Positions 9,278 through 17,584 of a stretch of DNA of 64,000 bases are shown here, in pieces. Location of the stretch: NCBI GenBank assembly GCA_048264105.1, contig JBLXDJ010000004.1, positions 248,001 to 312,000 of the forward strand, written 5' to 3'. The position numbers and the translations under genes were made by a program. The notes under the pieces are model-generated. The model did not search any database and was not told the origin of the DNA. It was given only the letters and a program-made list of their open reading frames with translations. The DNA is from Oceanospirillum sp048264105 (GTDB lineage Bacteria; Pseudomonadota; Gammaproteobacteria; Pseudomonadales; Halomonadaceae). Each line of letters opens with the position of its first letter. Position 1 is the stretch's first letter.

Positions 9278-9443
9278 GTTTGTTACTGCTCTCTATAAGC
9301 TGATTTCATGAAGTGCGCAATCATACCTGAAACTGAATTTTATTACAGGACTACCGCTAATGTTTCTGGCACTTCGATGGGTTTCGGGTGGGCTGACGGG
9401 GCGTGTCGTCGTCGCTGATAGAGATAGACCGGTGTGTTAACTG

Positions 9444-9472
9444 AAAAAGGGCAGCCTGTATGCTGCCCTTTT
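9444..9472 (-). terminator. mnmA-hflD operon terminator
   Basis: An 11-bp stem (AAAAGGGCAGC / GCTGCCCTTTT) with a 6-base loop, between hflD and purB on the minus strand. Confidence 0.88.
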
Positions 9473-9520
9473 CCGGGAGGGTTTTCTGATGCTCTCTAAT
9501 CTGATGCACCTTAAAGCGTT

Positions 9521-10147
9521 TTACAGTCGGGAGACGTCATCCAGTGCCCGCAGGATTTTCTTACGCCCCAGAAGAAGCTTCCAGCGACGACCACCCAGCT
9601 GATGCCAGAGAATCGCAGAGCGGATACCGGCAAACAGTAGTGCGCGAACTTTCTCGGCATTGCTGTTCTGGCGCAGGATATTGGGTTCACCCTGTACCTG
9701 AATGCGGAATGAGAAGGTGCTGATCGTATCTTGATAAAGACTGGCGATACTGGCGATCACATTCTCATGGGTATTGGAGAAATGATGGCTCTGCATTTTA
9801 ACCTGTTCCAGACGCTGACCGATGGCATTCAGCATCTGGTTGTCTTTGCGCAGGCGCTTTTCCAGATAGAGGATCGACATGGCGTAACGCAGGACGTGAG
9901 TCGAGGTATCGGCATCCTTGTTAACAAAACCGCGCAGGGTCTTGAGTCCAAGATTCATACCCTGAGAAGAACCGCCGTAGACCGCTAACGTATTTTCCGG
10001 ATCGGTTTCCAGAATACTGCCGATGCTGGTTTCAAAGCTGTCCTGTGCCACCATGCCTTTGTTGGCCAGCTGGTGAACAAGGGCGGCAGCCTGAAAAACA
10101 CCGGCAAGTGCTAAAGCCTGTTCCTGATCCTGTCGGGTAGAACTCAT
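9521..10147 (-). CDS. hflD: HflD-family protein (lysogenization regulator homologue)
   Basis: Peripheral inner-membrane protein; in E. coli HflD interacts with phage lambda CII, but its normal cell role is not settled. The 208-residue length, the N-terminal QALALAGVFQAAALVHQLANKG and the C-terminal KVRALLFAGIRSAILWHQLGGRRWKLLLGRKKIL match the family. It lies 60 bases after mnmA with no terminator between, so the two are probably cotranscribed. The mnmA-hflD-purB order is widely conserved in gammaproteobacteria, which supports the assignment. Confidence 0.92.
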   Translation of the reverse strand: MSSTRQDQEQALALAGVFQAAALVHQLANKGMVAQDSFETSIGSILETDPENTLAVYGGSSQGMNLGLKTLRGFVNKDADTSTHVLRYAMSILYLEKRLRKDNQMLNAIGQRLEQVKMQSHHFSNTHENVIASIASLYQDTISTFSFRIQVQGEPNILRQNSNAEKVRALLFAGIRSAILWHQLGGRRWKLLLGRKKILRALDDVSRL

Positions 10148-10207
10148 AATCGTCTCTGTATTCCTGTCATCAGATAGTTCGGGAGCAAAATTCAGCGATC
10201 AATGGGC

Positions 10208-11362
10208 TTAATCGCGCCAGGTTCTTTCAATCACGGCACCGCCAAGGCAGATGTCATCAAGATAGAAGACCACGGACTGACCCGGTGTCACCGCGCGTTG
10301 CGGTTCATCGAAGATCACTTCGAACTCATTGTCGCCTAAAGGTTTCACGGTACAGGCCTGATCTTCCTGGCGATAACGGGTTTTGGCCCGGCATTTAAAT
10401 TCGCCATCAACCGGTGGCTGGTGCGCAACCCAGTCAACGCTTTCTGTTTTAAGACCACGGCTGAACAGTAATGGGTGGTCGGTGCCCTGCACGGCGATCA
10501 GAATATTGTTATCCAGATCTTTCTCGGCCACAAACCACGGATCTTCAGAGTAATCTTTCAGGCCGCCAATCCCCAGCCCCTGACGCTGCCCGATCGTGTA
10601 GTACATCAGGCCGCTGTGTTTGCCGATCACATCACCATCCGGTGTGGTAATGGTGCCAGGTTGAGCGGGCAGGTATTGCTGCAGAAAATCTTTAAAGCGG
10701 CGTTCGCCGATAAAGCAGATACCTGTGCTGTCTTTTTTACGGGCGGTGATCAGGTCGTTCTCTTCAGCGATACGGCGTACTTCCGGTTTTTCGATCTCGC
10801 CCACCGGGAACAGGGTTTTACCGATCTCGTTATGGCCAACCGCATGCAGGAAGTAGCTCTGGTCTTTGTTGTTATCCAGACCTTTCAGCAAGGTGGCTTT
10901 GCCATCCTGCTCGCCGCGACGTACATAGTGGCCGGTGGCGATCAGGTCAGCACCCAGCGCCTCAGCGTATTCCAGAAAAGCTTTAAACTTGATCTCTTTA
11001 TTACACAGAATATCCGGGTTTGGGGTGCGGCCGGCTTTGTATTCTTCAAGGAAGTGCTCAAAGACGTTGTCCCAGTATTCAGCAGCAAAATTGGCTTTGT
11101 GCAGCTTGATGCCGATACGGTCGCAAACCGCCTGAGCATCAGCCAGATCTTCCTTGGCGGTGCAGTATTCGGTGCCGTCGTCTTCGTCCCAGTTTTTCAT
11201 AAACAGGCCTTCAACCTGATAGCCCTGTTGCATCAGCAGTACTGCAGAAACGGAGGAATCGACACCGCCGGACATACCGACGATCACCTTTATCTGGCTG
11301 TTGTCGGTGGCGGTATTGCTGTTTGCTGATTGAACGTCTGGAGCGTTTTGACTGTTTGGCAT
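10208..11362 (-). CDS. mnmA: tRNA-specific 2-thiouridylase
   Basis: This enzyme adds sulfur to U34 of tRNA Lys/Glu/Gln wobble positions, using ATP and the Tus sulfur relay. It shows the PP-loop VGMSGGVDSSVSA at about residues 28-40. The two catalytic cysteines are Cys120 (NPDILCNKEIKF) and Cys216 (DSTGICFIGERRF). At 384 residues it is slightly longer than E. coli MnmA, because about 20 residues precede the core, as in Pseudomonas. The C-terminal beta-barrel is complete. It leads the mnmA-hflD unit. Confidence 0.95.
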   Translation of the reverse strand: MPNSQNAPDVQSANSNTATDNSQIKVIVGMSGGVDSSVSAVLLMQQGYQVEGLFMKNWDEDDGTEYCTAKEDLADAQAVCDRIGIKLHKANFAAEYWDNVFEHFLEEYKAGRTPNPDILCNKEIKFKAFLEYAEALGADLIATGHYVRRGEQDGKATLLKGLDNNKDQSYFLHAVGHNEIGKTLFPVGEIEKPEVRRIAEENDLITARKKDSTGICFIGERRFKDFLQQYLPAQPGTITTPDGDVIGKHSGLMYYTIGQRQGLGIGGLKDYSEDPWFVAEKDLDNNILIAVQGTDHPLLFSRGLKTESVDWVAHQPPVDGEFKCRAKTRYRQEDQACTVKPLGDNEFEVIFDEPQRAVTPGQSVVFYLDDICLGGAVIERTWRD

Positions 11363-11510
11363 GATTTTTCGCTATCGAGTATTCGGTGTTTTGGCTGGCG
11401 GAGTCTGAGGCAAGCCGTTTGATCCGGTGTCGCCTCATGACGAGCCAGTGGATTATAACGGATGTTATCCGCTGGCGCAGTTAAAGTCCGACGGCTGATA
11501 TCCGGCGATT

Positions 11511-11999
11511 TTATGCGGTCGGATGATTAAAATCGGTGATCAGCTCTAAGGGGTAGCGTTTTCCCTGCCGATAATCCTCAAAGCATTTCAGCACGGCTTC
11601 ACTGCGCATCTTGTCCTGCTGCTGTTGTAGCTCATCCCAGCTCATCCAGTGGGCATCCTCGATGCCATCATCCAGCTCTGCCTCCGGGTTATGGTTCAGT
11701 GGCTCGGCAATAAAGCAGTGTCGGTGATAAGTGAGTCGCTCAGAGGCCTTGTTGATGTAGAGGCCCATGTAGGCGGTGATGCGCACATCCCAGCGGGTTT
11801 CTTCCAGAGTTTCCCGGATAGCGGCATCGATCAGGCTCTCATCTTTTTCGATGTGGCCTGCCGGTTGATTGAGAACTTTTCGGCCCTGACTCCATTCTTC
11901 TACCAGAAGGAAGCGCTCTTCTCCGGTTTCAGCCTCTTTTTTTACAACAACGGTGGCAACGGTACAGTTGGGTTTCCAGACATCATCACGTGACAGCAT
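11511..11999 (-). CDS. nudJ: Nudix hydrolase, NudJ type (phosphatase on HMP-PP / nucleoside tri- and diphosphates)
   Basis: The Nudix box is intact: GHIEKDESLIDAAIRETLEET fits G-x5-E-x7-RE-U-x-EE. In E. coli NudJ acts on thiamine-pyrimidine pyrophosphate and nucleotides. The start was placed at 11999 (MLSRDDVWKPN, 162 residues) because an AAGGATCAC ribosome site precedes it. An in-frame Met 66 bases upstream would only just clear the rluE stop and adds a non-family N-terminus. It sits between rluE and mnmA, the same order as in Pseudomonas (rluE-nudJ-mnmA), and is probably cotranscribed with rluE. Confidence 0.88.
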   Translation of the reverse strand: MLSRDDVWKPNCTVATVVVKKEAETGEERFLLVEEWSQGRKVLNQPAGHIEKDESLIDAAIRETLEETRWDVRITAYMGLYINKASERLTYHRHCFIAEPLNHNPEAELDDGIEDAHWMSWDELQQQQDKMRSEAVLKCFEDYRQGKRYPLELITDFNHPTA

Positions 12000-12071
12000 G
12001 GTGATCCTTAAACGGTTTCTCTTGAGTTCTTGCCAGCGGGTTCTTATCAGCTGTAAGAATTCCAAACGGAT

Positions 12072-12773
12072 TTAGCGGCGGGGTTTACGTGATCGTTTGT
12101 TTTGCCCGGGGCGCTCTTTACCTGAAAGGTTGGGGCGGTTATCGCTTTTTCCAGTCTGGCTGCCTTTTGCGTTGTTTTTTCGTGGTGTGGTCTTGGGTTT
12201 GCGCTTTACCGCAGCCTTGGGTGCGACGGGAAGGTTAACCTCCAGCTCCCTGTTCTCACCGCTGTTCAGGCCATCCAGTGTCCAGTTGCCGATTCGGGTG
12301 CGCACCAGTCGCAGTGTCGGGAAGCCCACGGCGGCACTCATGCGGCGAACCTGACGATTGCGGCCTTCGCTGATGACCAGTTCAACCCAGGATGTCGGAA
12401 TGCTCTGGCGTTTACGAACCGGCGGGTTTCGCTCCGGAAATCCCGGATCGCTGATTTTTCGTGCCTTAGCCGGTCGGGTCATGCCGTCTTTCAGCTCGAC
12501 CCCTTTACGCAGCTGCTGCAATGCTTCATCGGTGATATCGCCTTCAACCTGAATGACATAGGTTTTAGGGAGTTTCATCTCCGGAGAGGCGATACGGTGT
12601 TGCAGCTGGCCATCGTCGGTAAGCAGCAGTAAGCCTTCGGAGTCGTAATCCAGTCGCCCGGCAGGATAAATTCCGGGTTCGGTAATAAAGTCTGCCAGCG
12701 TGCTCCGCCCTTCGGAATCGGTGAATTGAGATAAAACCTGAAAGGGCTTGTTAAGCAGAATAAGTCGGCTCAT
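12072..12773 (-). CDS. rluE: 23S rRNA pseudouridine(2457) synthase
   Basis: This RsuA/RluE-class synthase isomerises a uridine in helix 89 of 23S rRNA. The catalytic Asp lies in YPAGRLDYDSEGLLLLT (about residues 36-52), and the KLPKTYVIQVEG and GRNRQVRRMSAAVGFPTLRLVR motifs follow. It lacks the S4 domain found in RsuA/RluB, as expected for RluE. The C-terminal about 45 residues are a very basic Lys/Arg/Asn tail, longer than in E. coli, probably for RNA contact. It is the first gene of a minus-strand unit running through nudJ. Confidence 0.93.
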   Translation of the reverse strand: MSRLILLNKPFQVLSQFTDSEGRSTLADFITEPGIYPAGRLDYDSEGLLLLTDDGQLQHRIASPEMKLPKTYVIQVEGDITDEALQQLRKGVELKDGMTRPAKARKISDPGFPERNPPVRKRQSIPTSWVELVISEGRNRQVRRMSAAVGFPTLRLVRTRIGNWTLDGLNSGENRELEVNLPVAPKAAVKRKPKTTPRKNNAKGSQTGKSDNRPNLSGKERPGQNKRSRKPRR

Positions 12774-13175
12774 GGCTACTGATGATCCTTTTTACGTTTG
12801 GCAGAGTAAAACATCTTGCGGGTATAAAGCGGTGTGCTGATCTGACGCCGCCATGGCAAAGCGCAGCATAATAACCATACTCGCCCGACGATGACAGGTT
12901 AAAGCAGTTTGCTGTTTGGTGAGCTCAGGTAAAGTCCTGAAAAAATAAGGCGTTAAGCATCGCTTTGCGTTGTGTTTCCGGAATTTTTAATTATTCTTAG
13001 TTTATAAGTAGGTTATTAGCCCCATATATATAGAAACAAGTGCTTTGCCCGGATGTCAGTCGTAACCGATGAGATCGCTGAATAAATCTCAGCCTTTGCG
13101 GGTCAGCACAAATTGATGACATTGTCCGGCTGACATAAAAAGTGAGATTTTTCTTCTGTTGGCCGATTTATAAAC

Positions 13176-13189
13176 TTGAGTTTGATCAA
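13176..13189. promoter_or_regulatory. Fnr/Anr-like box upstream of clpS
   Basis: TTGAG-TTTG-ATCAA differs from the Fnr/Anr consensus TTGAT-N4-ATCAA at one base. It lies 70 bases upstream of the clpS ATG. Position relative to a transcription start cannot be fixed by eye. Confidence 0.35.
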
Positions 13190-13209
13190 ATCTGTGCTTA
13201 TTTTTTAGC

Positions 13210-13223
13210 TAAAGCGCGCTTTA
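13210..13223. repeat. 14-base perfect palindrome ahead of clpS
   Basis: TAAAGCGCGCTTTA lies 35 bases before the clpS start and 20 bases after the Fnr-like box. It could be an operator or a leader hairpin. Confidence 0.4.
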
Positions 13224-13258
13224 AACTAAACTTAAAAATAGAGGATTAGCGGTACGCC

Positions 13259-13621
13259 ATGGCAAACCCATATTTCACCATCGTAAACCAGGATGATCAC
13301 TCAGATCCTTATGAGCACGACGGTGACAGCGGAGTGGCCGTCGCTCCGTCAAAACCTGAACTTCAGCGGCCTCCTATGTACAAAGTGGTGTTGCTGAACG
13401 ATGACTACACGCCGATGGAGTTTGTTGTTGAAGTCCTCAGGGTGTTTTTCAATATGGATGAGGAGAAAGCCACGCAAGTCATGCTGGCAGTACATACCCA
13501 GGGCAAGGGGGTGTGCGGAATATTTACCAGGGATATTGCTGAAACCAAATGCGCCCAGGTAAATCAGTGCTCAAGAGAACATGAACATCCATTAATGTGT
13601 GATATTGAGCAGGCTGATTGA
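13259..13621 (+). CDS. clpS: ClpS, adaptor of the ClpAP protease
   Basis: ClpS binds N-end-rule substrates and hands them to ClpA. The core is intact: PPMYKVVLLNDDYTPMEFVVEVLRVFFNMDEEKA, with the Asn-Asp/Met pocket residues, and VHTQGKGVCGIFTRDIAETK. The 120-residue length is normal. It is immediately upstream of clpA (95-base gap). The two transferases that make N-end-rule degrons (bpt and aat) lie a few genes away, so an entire N-end-rule pathway is grouped here. Confidence 0.97.
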   Translation: MANPYFTIVNQDDHSDPYEHDGDSGVAVAPSKPELQRPPMYKVVLLNDDYTPMEFVVEVLRVFFNMDEEKATQVMLAVHTQGKGVCGIFTRDIAETKCAQVNQCSREHEHPLMCDIEQAD

Positions 13622-13716
13622 AGCTGTAAGGGCTGATACCGGAATCGTTTCCGGAGCAGGAACCGATCCCGGACATAAAAGGCCGATATAAAAAAGCGGC
13701 AAGAGAGGGTAGTCCC

Positions 13717-15996
13717 ATGTTAAGCAAAGACCTCGAATCAACGTTAAACGGTGCCTTCACCGTAGCTCGCAGCAAACGCCATGAGTTTATGACAGTCGAA
13801 CATCTGTTGCTGGCGCTGCTTGATAATGACTCTGCCGCACGCGTGTTACAGGCCTGCGGTGCCAATATGAACAAACTGCGTATCGAGTTGCAGGACTTTA
13901 TCAACTCGACAACGCCGCTTATCCCCGATGACCAGCTGGAGCGCGAAACCCAACCAACTTTGGGTTTTCAGCGTGTGCTGCAGCGTGCGGTCTTCCATGT
14001 ACAGTCTTCCGGTAAAAGCGAAGTCACCGGCGCTAACGTACTGGTTGCTATTTTCAGCGAGCAGGAAAGTCAGGCGGTTTACTTCCTGCGTCAGCAGAAT
14101 GTAGCTCGTGTTGATGCGGTCAATTATATCTCCCACGGTATTTCCAAGGTTGCTGGTCACGAAGCTCCGATGGAGCAGGATCAGCATCATGAAGAGTCTG
14201 AAGATGGTGCGCAGGAAGGTAGTGCGAATAATCCTCTGACCGGATACTCCACCAACCTGAACGAACAGGCTCGTCTTGGTCGTATCGACCCGCTGGTGGG
14301 TCGCGAGCATGAAGTTGAGCGCGTGATTCAGATTCTGGCTCGTCGCCGTAAAAACAACCCGCTGCTGGTGGGTGAAGCTGGTGTCGGTAAAACCGCTATC
14401 GCTGAAGGTCTGGCCAAGCGCATTATTGATGGCGAAGTGCCGGATGTGATCGGTGAAAGCGTGGTTTACTCCCTGGATATGGGCGCTCTGCTGGCTGGAA
14501 CCAAATACCGCGGCGACTTCGAGAAGCGTCTTAAGGCTCTGCTTGGTGAGCTGAAAAAACAGCCCCATGCGATTCTGTTTATCGATGAGATTCATACCAT
14601 TATCGGTGCCGGCGCGGCGTCCGGTGGTGTGATGGATGCGTCTAACCTGCTGAAACCGCTGCTGAGTTCCGGTGAGATCCGTTGTATCGGTTCTACCACG
14701 TTCCAGGAGTTCCGTGGCATCTTCGAGAAAGATCGTGCTCTGGCCCGTCGTTTCCAGAAAGTGGATGTGATGGAGCCGAATGTGGATGACACCATTGAGA
14801 TCCTGAAGGGGCTGCGTAGCCGCTTCGAGAAACATCACGATCTCAAGTACACTAATGAGGCTCTGGAAGCGGCGGCAACGCTGGCTGAGCGTTATATCAA
14901 TGACCGTCACATGCCGGATAAAGCGATTGATGTGATCGATGAAGCCGGTGCCTATCAGCGTCTGCTGGCGGAAGAGGATCGTGTTGATACCATCGATGTG
15001 GAACAGGTTGAAGCGGTTGTCGCTAAGATCGCCCGTATTCCGCCGAAGAGTGTCACCACTTCTGACAAGAAAGTGCTTAAGGATCTGGAGAAAAATCTGC
15101 AGATGCTGGTATTCGGTCAGGACGATGCTATCACCTCTATGTCTAATGCGATCAAGCTGTCCCGTGCCGGTCTGAAAGCACCGGAGAAACCGATCGGTTC
15201 CTTCCTGTTTGCTGGTCCGACCGGTGTGGGTAAGACCGAGGTGAGTAAGCAGCTGGCGCACATCATGGGTATCGAGCTGGTTCGCTTTGATATGTCTGAG
15301 TATATGGAGCGCCACACGGTCTCCCGTCTGATCGGTGCACCTCCGGGTTATGTTGGTTATGACCAGGGCGGTCTGCTGACGGAAGCGATCACCAAGAATC
15401 CGCACTGTGTTCTGCTGCTGGATGAGATCGAGAAAGCACATCCGGAAGTCTTTAACCTGCTGCTGCAGGTGATGGATCACGGTACGCTGACTGATAACAA
15501 TGGCCGTAAAGCGGACTTCCGTAACGTTATTCTGATTATGACCACCAATGCCGGTGCTGAGGCGATCAGCCGTCGTTCCATCGGTTTTGCTAATCAGGAT
15601 CACAGCACGGACGGTATGGAGGTGATTCGTAAGACCTTCACTCCGGAATTCCGTAACCGTCTGGATGGCATTATTCAGTTCTCTGCACTGAACTTCGAGA
15701 TGATCCGCAATGTGGTTGATAAGTTCCTGGTGGAACTGCAGGCGCAGCTGGATGAGAAGAAAGTACAGCTGGTGCTGGAAGACGATGCTAAAAACTGGTT
15801 GGCGGAGAACGGTTATGATCCTGAAATGGGTGCCCGTCCGATGGCTCGCCTGATTCAGGAGAAGATCAAGAAACCGCTGGCAGAGATTATCCTGTTTGGT
15901 GATCTGGCTGAATCCGGTGGTGGTGAAGTGCATGTTTCGCTGGATGAAAACGGCGAGATTGTACTGGAAGCTGAAAAAGCCGGTGAAGCGGCCTGA
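13717..15996 (+). CDS. clpA: ATP-dependent Clp protease ATP-binding subunit ClpA
   Basis: AAA+ unfoldase that feeds substrates to ClpP. The 759 residues match E. coli ClpA (758). An N-domain (residues 1-145) is followed by a acidic linker, then D1 with Walker A GEAGVGKTAIAEG and Walker B ILFIDEIHTIIGAG. D2 has Walker A GPTGVGKTEVSKQ and LLLDEIEKAHPEVFNLLLQVMD. The start ATG at 13717 is preceded by a modest GAGAGGGTAGT ribosome site. It ends in a clear terminator, so clpS-clpA form the unit. Confidence 0.97.
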   Translation: MLSKDLESTLNGAFTVARSKRHEFMTVEHLLLALLDNDSAARVLQACGANMNKLRIELQDFINSTTPLIPDDQLERETQPTLGFQRVLQRAVFHVQSSGKSEVTGANVLVAIFSEQESQAVYFLRQQNVARVDAVNYISHGISKVAGHEAPMEQDQHHEESEDGAQEGSANNPLTGYSTNLNEQARLGRIDPLVGREHEVERVIQILARRRKNNPLLVGEAGVGKTAIAEGLAKRIIDGEVPDVIGESVVYSLDMGALLAGTKYRGDFEKRLKALLGELKKQPHAILFIDEIHTIIGAGAASGGVMDASNLLKPLLSSGEIRCIGSTTFQEFRGIFEKDRALARRFQKVDVMEPNVDDTIEILKGLRSRFEKHHDLKYTNEALEAAATLAERYINDRHMPDKAIDVIDEAGAYQRLLAEEDRVDTIDVEQVEAVVAKIARIPPKSVTTSDKKVLKDLEKNLQMLVFGQDDAITSMSNAIKLSRAGLKAPEKPIGSFLFAGPTGVGKTEVSKQLAHIMGIELVRFDMSEYMERHTVSRLIGAPPGYVGYDQGGLLTEAITKNPHCVLLLDEIEKAHPEVFNLLLQVMDHGTLTDNNGRKADFRNVILIMTTNAGAEAISRRSIGFANQDHSTDGMEVIRKTFTPEFRNRLDGIIQFSALNFEMIRNVVDKFLVELQAQLDEKKVQLVLEDDAKNWLAENGYDPEMGARPMARLIQEKIKKPLAEIILFGDLAESGGGEVHVSLDENGEIVLEAEKAGEAA

Positions 15997-16044
15997 GGCT
16001 TTAACCATCTGGCTGTGGGCTGGCTGAATCGGCAGTCCCGAAAG

Positions 16045-16071
16045 AAAACCCTGCTCCGGCAGGGTTTTTTT
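16045..16071 (+). terminator. clpA terminator
   Basis: An 8-bp stem (AACCCTGC / GCAGGGTT, loop TCCG) followed by a run of seven or more T, 50 bases past the clpA stop. Confidence 0.9.
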
Positions 16072-16122
16072 ATGTCTGTTCTATACCGAGGTGCTTTGCG
16101 GTGTGGCTGTTTTTCTAATTGG

Positions 16123-16176
16123 CAGGTTGCTTCTGAGTAACAGGTGGCTTCTGAGCAGCAGGTCATTTCTAAATAG
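16123..16176. repeat. Three imperfect 18-bp tandem repeats
   Basis: The units at 16123-16140, 16141-16158 and 16159-16176 all start CAGGT and share CTTCTGAG/TTTCTAAA centres. They lie between the clpA and infA terminators, in sequence that should not be transcribed. Confidence 0.7.
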
Positions 16177-16185
16177 CAGACAGCC

Positions 16186-16235
16186 AAAAAAGCCCGATAC
16201 TTTTCTGATGATTCAGAAGAGTATCGGGCTTTTTC
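16186..16235 (-). terminator. infA terminator
   Basis: A long hairpin (arms beginning AAAAAGCCCGATAC and ending GTATCGGGCTTTTT, extended by TCTGA/TCAGA) with T-tracts on both strands. It serves infA on minus and could also stop plus-strand read-through. Confidence 0.88.
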
Positions 16236-16274
16236 AGAAACTATATCGCTACCTCCTGGCGGGAGGCTCCGTTA

Positions 16275-16493
16275 TTAACGGGCGCGGTATACGATACGGC
16301 CTTTAGACAGGTCGTATGGAGTCAGTTCCACTTTTACTTTATCGCCAGTCAGAATGCGGATGTAGTTTTTGCGCATTTTACCGGAGATGTGAGCTGTTAC
16401 GATGTGACCGTTTTCCAGCTCAACGCGGAACATAGTGTTGGGCAGCGTGTCGACCACGGTGCCTTCCATTTCAATAGAATCTTCTTTTGCCAT
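16275..16493 (-). CDS. infA: Translation initiation factor IF-1
   Basis: The 72-residue OB-fold protein binds the ribosomal A site with IF-2 and IF-3. The sequence MAKEDSIEMEGTVVDTLPNT and KMRKNYIRILTGDKVKVELTPYDLSKGRIVYR is nearly invariant in the family. It lies between clpA and bpt as in Pseudomonas but on the opposite strand to clpA. The leader at about 16500-16612 contains inverted repeats (CACTCCG...CGGAGTG at 16532-16570; TACACC...GGTGTA at 16593-16611) that may fold in the infA mRNA. Confidence 0.98.
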   Translation of the reverse strand: MAKEDSIEMEGTVVDTLPNTMFRVELENGHIVTAHISGKMRKNYIRILTGDKVKVELTPYDLSKGRIVYRAR

Positions 16494-16828
16494 GCAGGAA
16501 TTACCTCGGGTTCTTCTGCTGTCTAAAACCGCACTCCGTTTGACCTGGCAGGCCTCGTTTGATCGGAGTGACGGGTACGAATCATTTGGTGCTACACCAC
16601 TTAGCGGTGTACGAGCTTGGCTCGATACAGGCTCAGTTTAGTGTCAATGGGCTCGGTGTAAATCAGATGACGCCACACACAAAATAAGCGCGCGTATTTT
16701 GCCCTATTTTGACGGGCTAATCAAAAGTTCCCGGCAAAAAAGCTGAAATTAACGCGCGAAGGGCTTCCGGCGGTCGCTGACAACGCTGAGCCAGAGTCTG
16801 AAAATACCGGCTTTGTGTGAGCGTTTTC
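16494..16828. other. Intergenic region upstream of infA
   Basis: There are 335 non-coding bases between bpt and infA, both on the minus strand. Apart from the two inverted repeats mentioned under infA I see no named element. There is no tRNA-like cloverleaf and no clear bpt terminator. Confidence 0.45.
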
Positions 16829-17584
16829 TTACAACATGCTATCCGATGATTCATCCGGTAGCTGCAGGGGATGCCAGTGATTGTCTCTGAGCTGCTCAAG
16901 GGGTTGGTACTCGGTTTTGTAGCTCATTTTCTGGCAGCTTTCGATCCAGTATCCCAGATAAACATAGGGCAGGTGGTGATAGCGTGCATGCAGAATCAGC
17001 CAGAGTACCACGTAAACGCCGAGAGAGCGTCGGGGTTGATCCGGTGTGTAGAAAGTGTAAATCGCGGAAACACCATGACTCAGGGTGTCCATGGCTGAAA
17101 CAGCGACAAGCTGCCCCTCTGCATCACGAAACTCCACCAGATGGGAGAAGTGTTTGTCAGAGGTCAGAAAGGAGGTGTACTGCTCCTCTGACGGCGGGAA
17201 CATATCACCATCGGCGTGGCGCTCGTGAATGTAGCGCTCATACAGATCGTAATGCTCCTGCACAAAATGCGCGGGCATAATGCGGGCGCTGAGGTCTCTG
17301 TTCCGGTTCAGGGTTTTACGGTGCTTACGTTTAAGCTGAAACTCTTCTGTCGGTACCCGAACCGAGATGCAGGCGTTGCAGCCTTTGCAGTTAGGGCGGT
17401 ACAGATGTTTTCCGCTTCTCCGGAAGCCCACCAGTGTCAGCAGGTCATACACCTGCTGATTGACGGGCTGCTCGGGATCAAGAAATAAGGTTGTTGCTGT
17501 ATGGTCTGCCAGATAGCTGCAGTCATGGGGGACTGTCATATAAAAGCGCAGCTGTGGCTCTATAAAGGGTGCATCGCTACTCAA
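16829..17584 (-). CDS. bpt: Aminoacyl-tRNA--protein transferase (Asp/Glu N-terminal leucyltransferase)
   Basis: Transfers an amino acid (Leu in Bpt enzymes) from charged tRNA to proteins with N-terminal Asp or Glu, creating an N-end-rule degron. It has 251 residues with an N-terminal ATE domain. The Cys cluster is intact: HDCSYL near residue 16 and RPNCKGCNACISVRVP near residues 63-78. The C-terminal ATE half has YTFYTPDQPRRSLGVYVVL and LGYWIESCQKMSYK. It overlaps aat by 4 bases, so the two are translationally coupled. Confidence 0.94.
   Translation of the reverse strand: MSSDAPFIEPQLRFYMTVPHDCSYLADHTATTLFLDPEQPVNQQVYDLLTLVGFRRSGKHLYRPNCKGCNACISVRVPTEEFQLKRKHRKTLNRNRDLSARIMPAHFVQEHYDLYERYIHERHADGDMFPPSEEQYTSFLTSDKHFSHLVEFRDAEGQLVAVSAMDTLSHGVSAIYTFYTPDQPRRSLGVYVVLWLILHARYHHLPYVYLGYWIESCQKMSYKTEYQPLEQLRDNHWHPLQLPDESSDSML

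Larger units (their letters stand above)
12774..13258. other. Divergent intergenic region between rluE and clpS
   Basis: There are about 485 non-coding bases between divergently transcribed genes, so both promoters should lie here. An Fnr-like box and a 14-base palindrome lie close to clpS and are listed separately. I found no tRNA or small gene. Confidence 0.5.

Noticed and set aside
13846..16008. 720-codon open frame antisense to clpA, and similar long antisense frames over icd (1709-2791) and aceA (4825-5937)
   Set aside because: They lie wholly opposite strongly conserved genes, give low-complexity translations unlike any family, and lack ribosome sites. Biased codon use in highly expressed genes produces such frames.
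16494..16828. tRNA-Ser or other tRNA between infA and bpt, as found near infA in some genomes
   Set aside because: The sequence contains inverted repeats but no T-loop (GGTTCGA-type) or cloverleaf.
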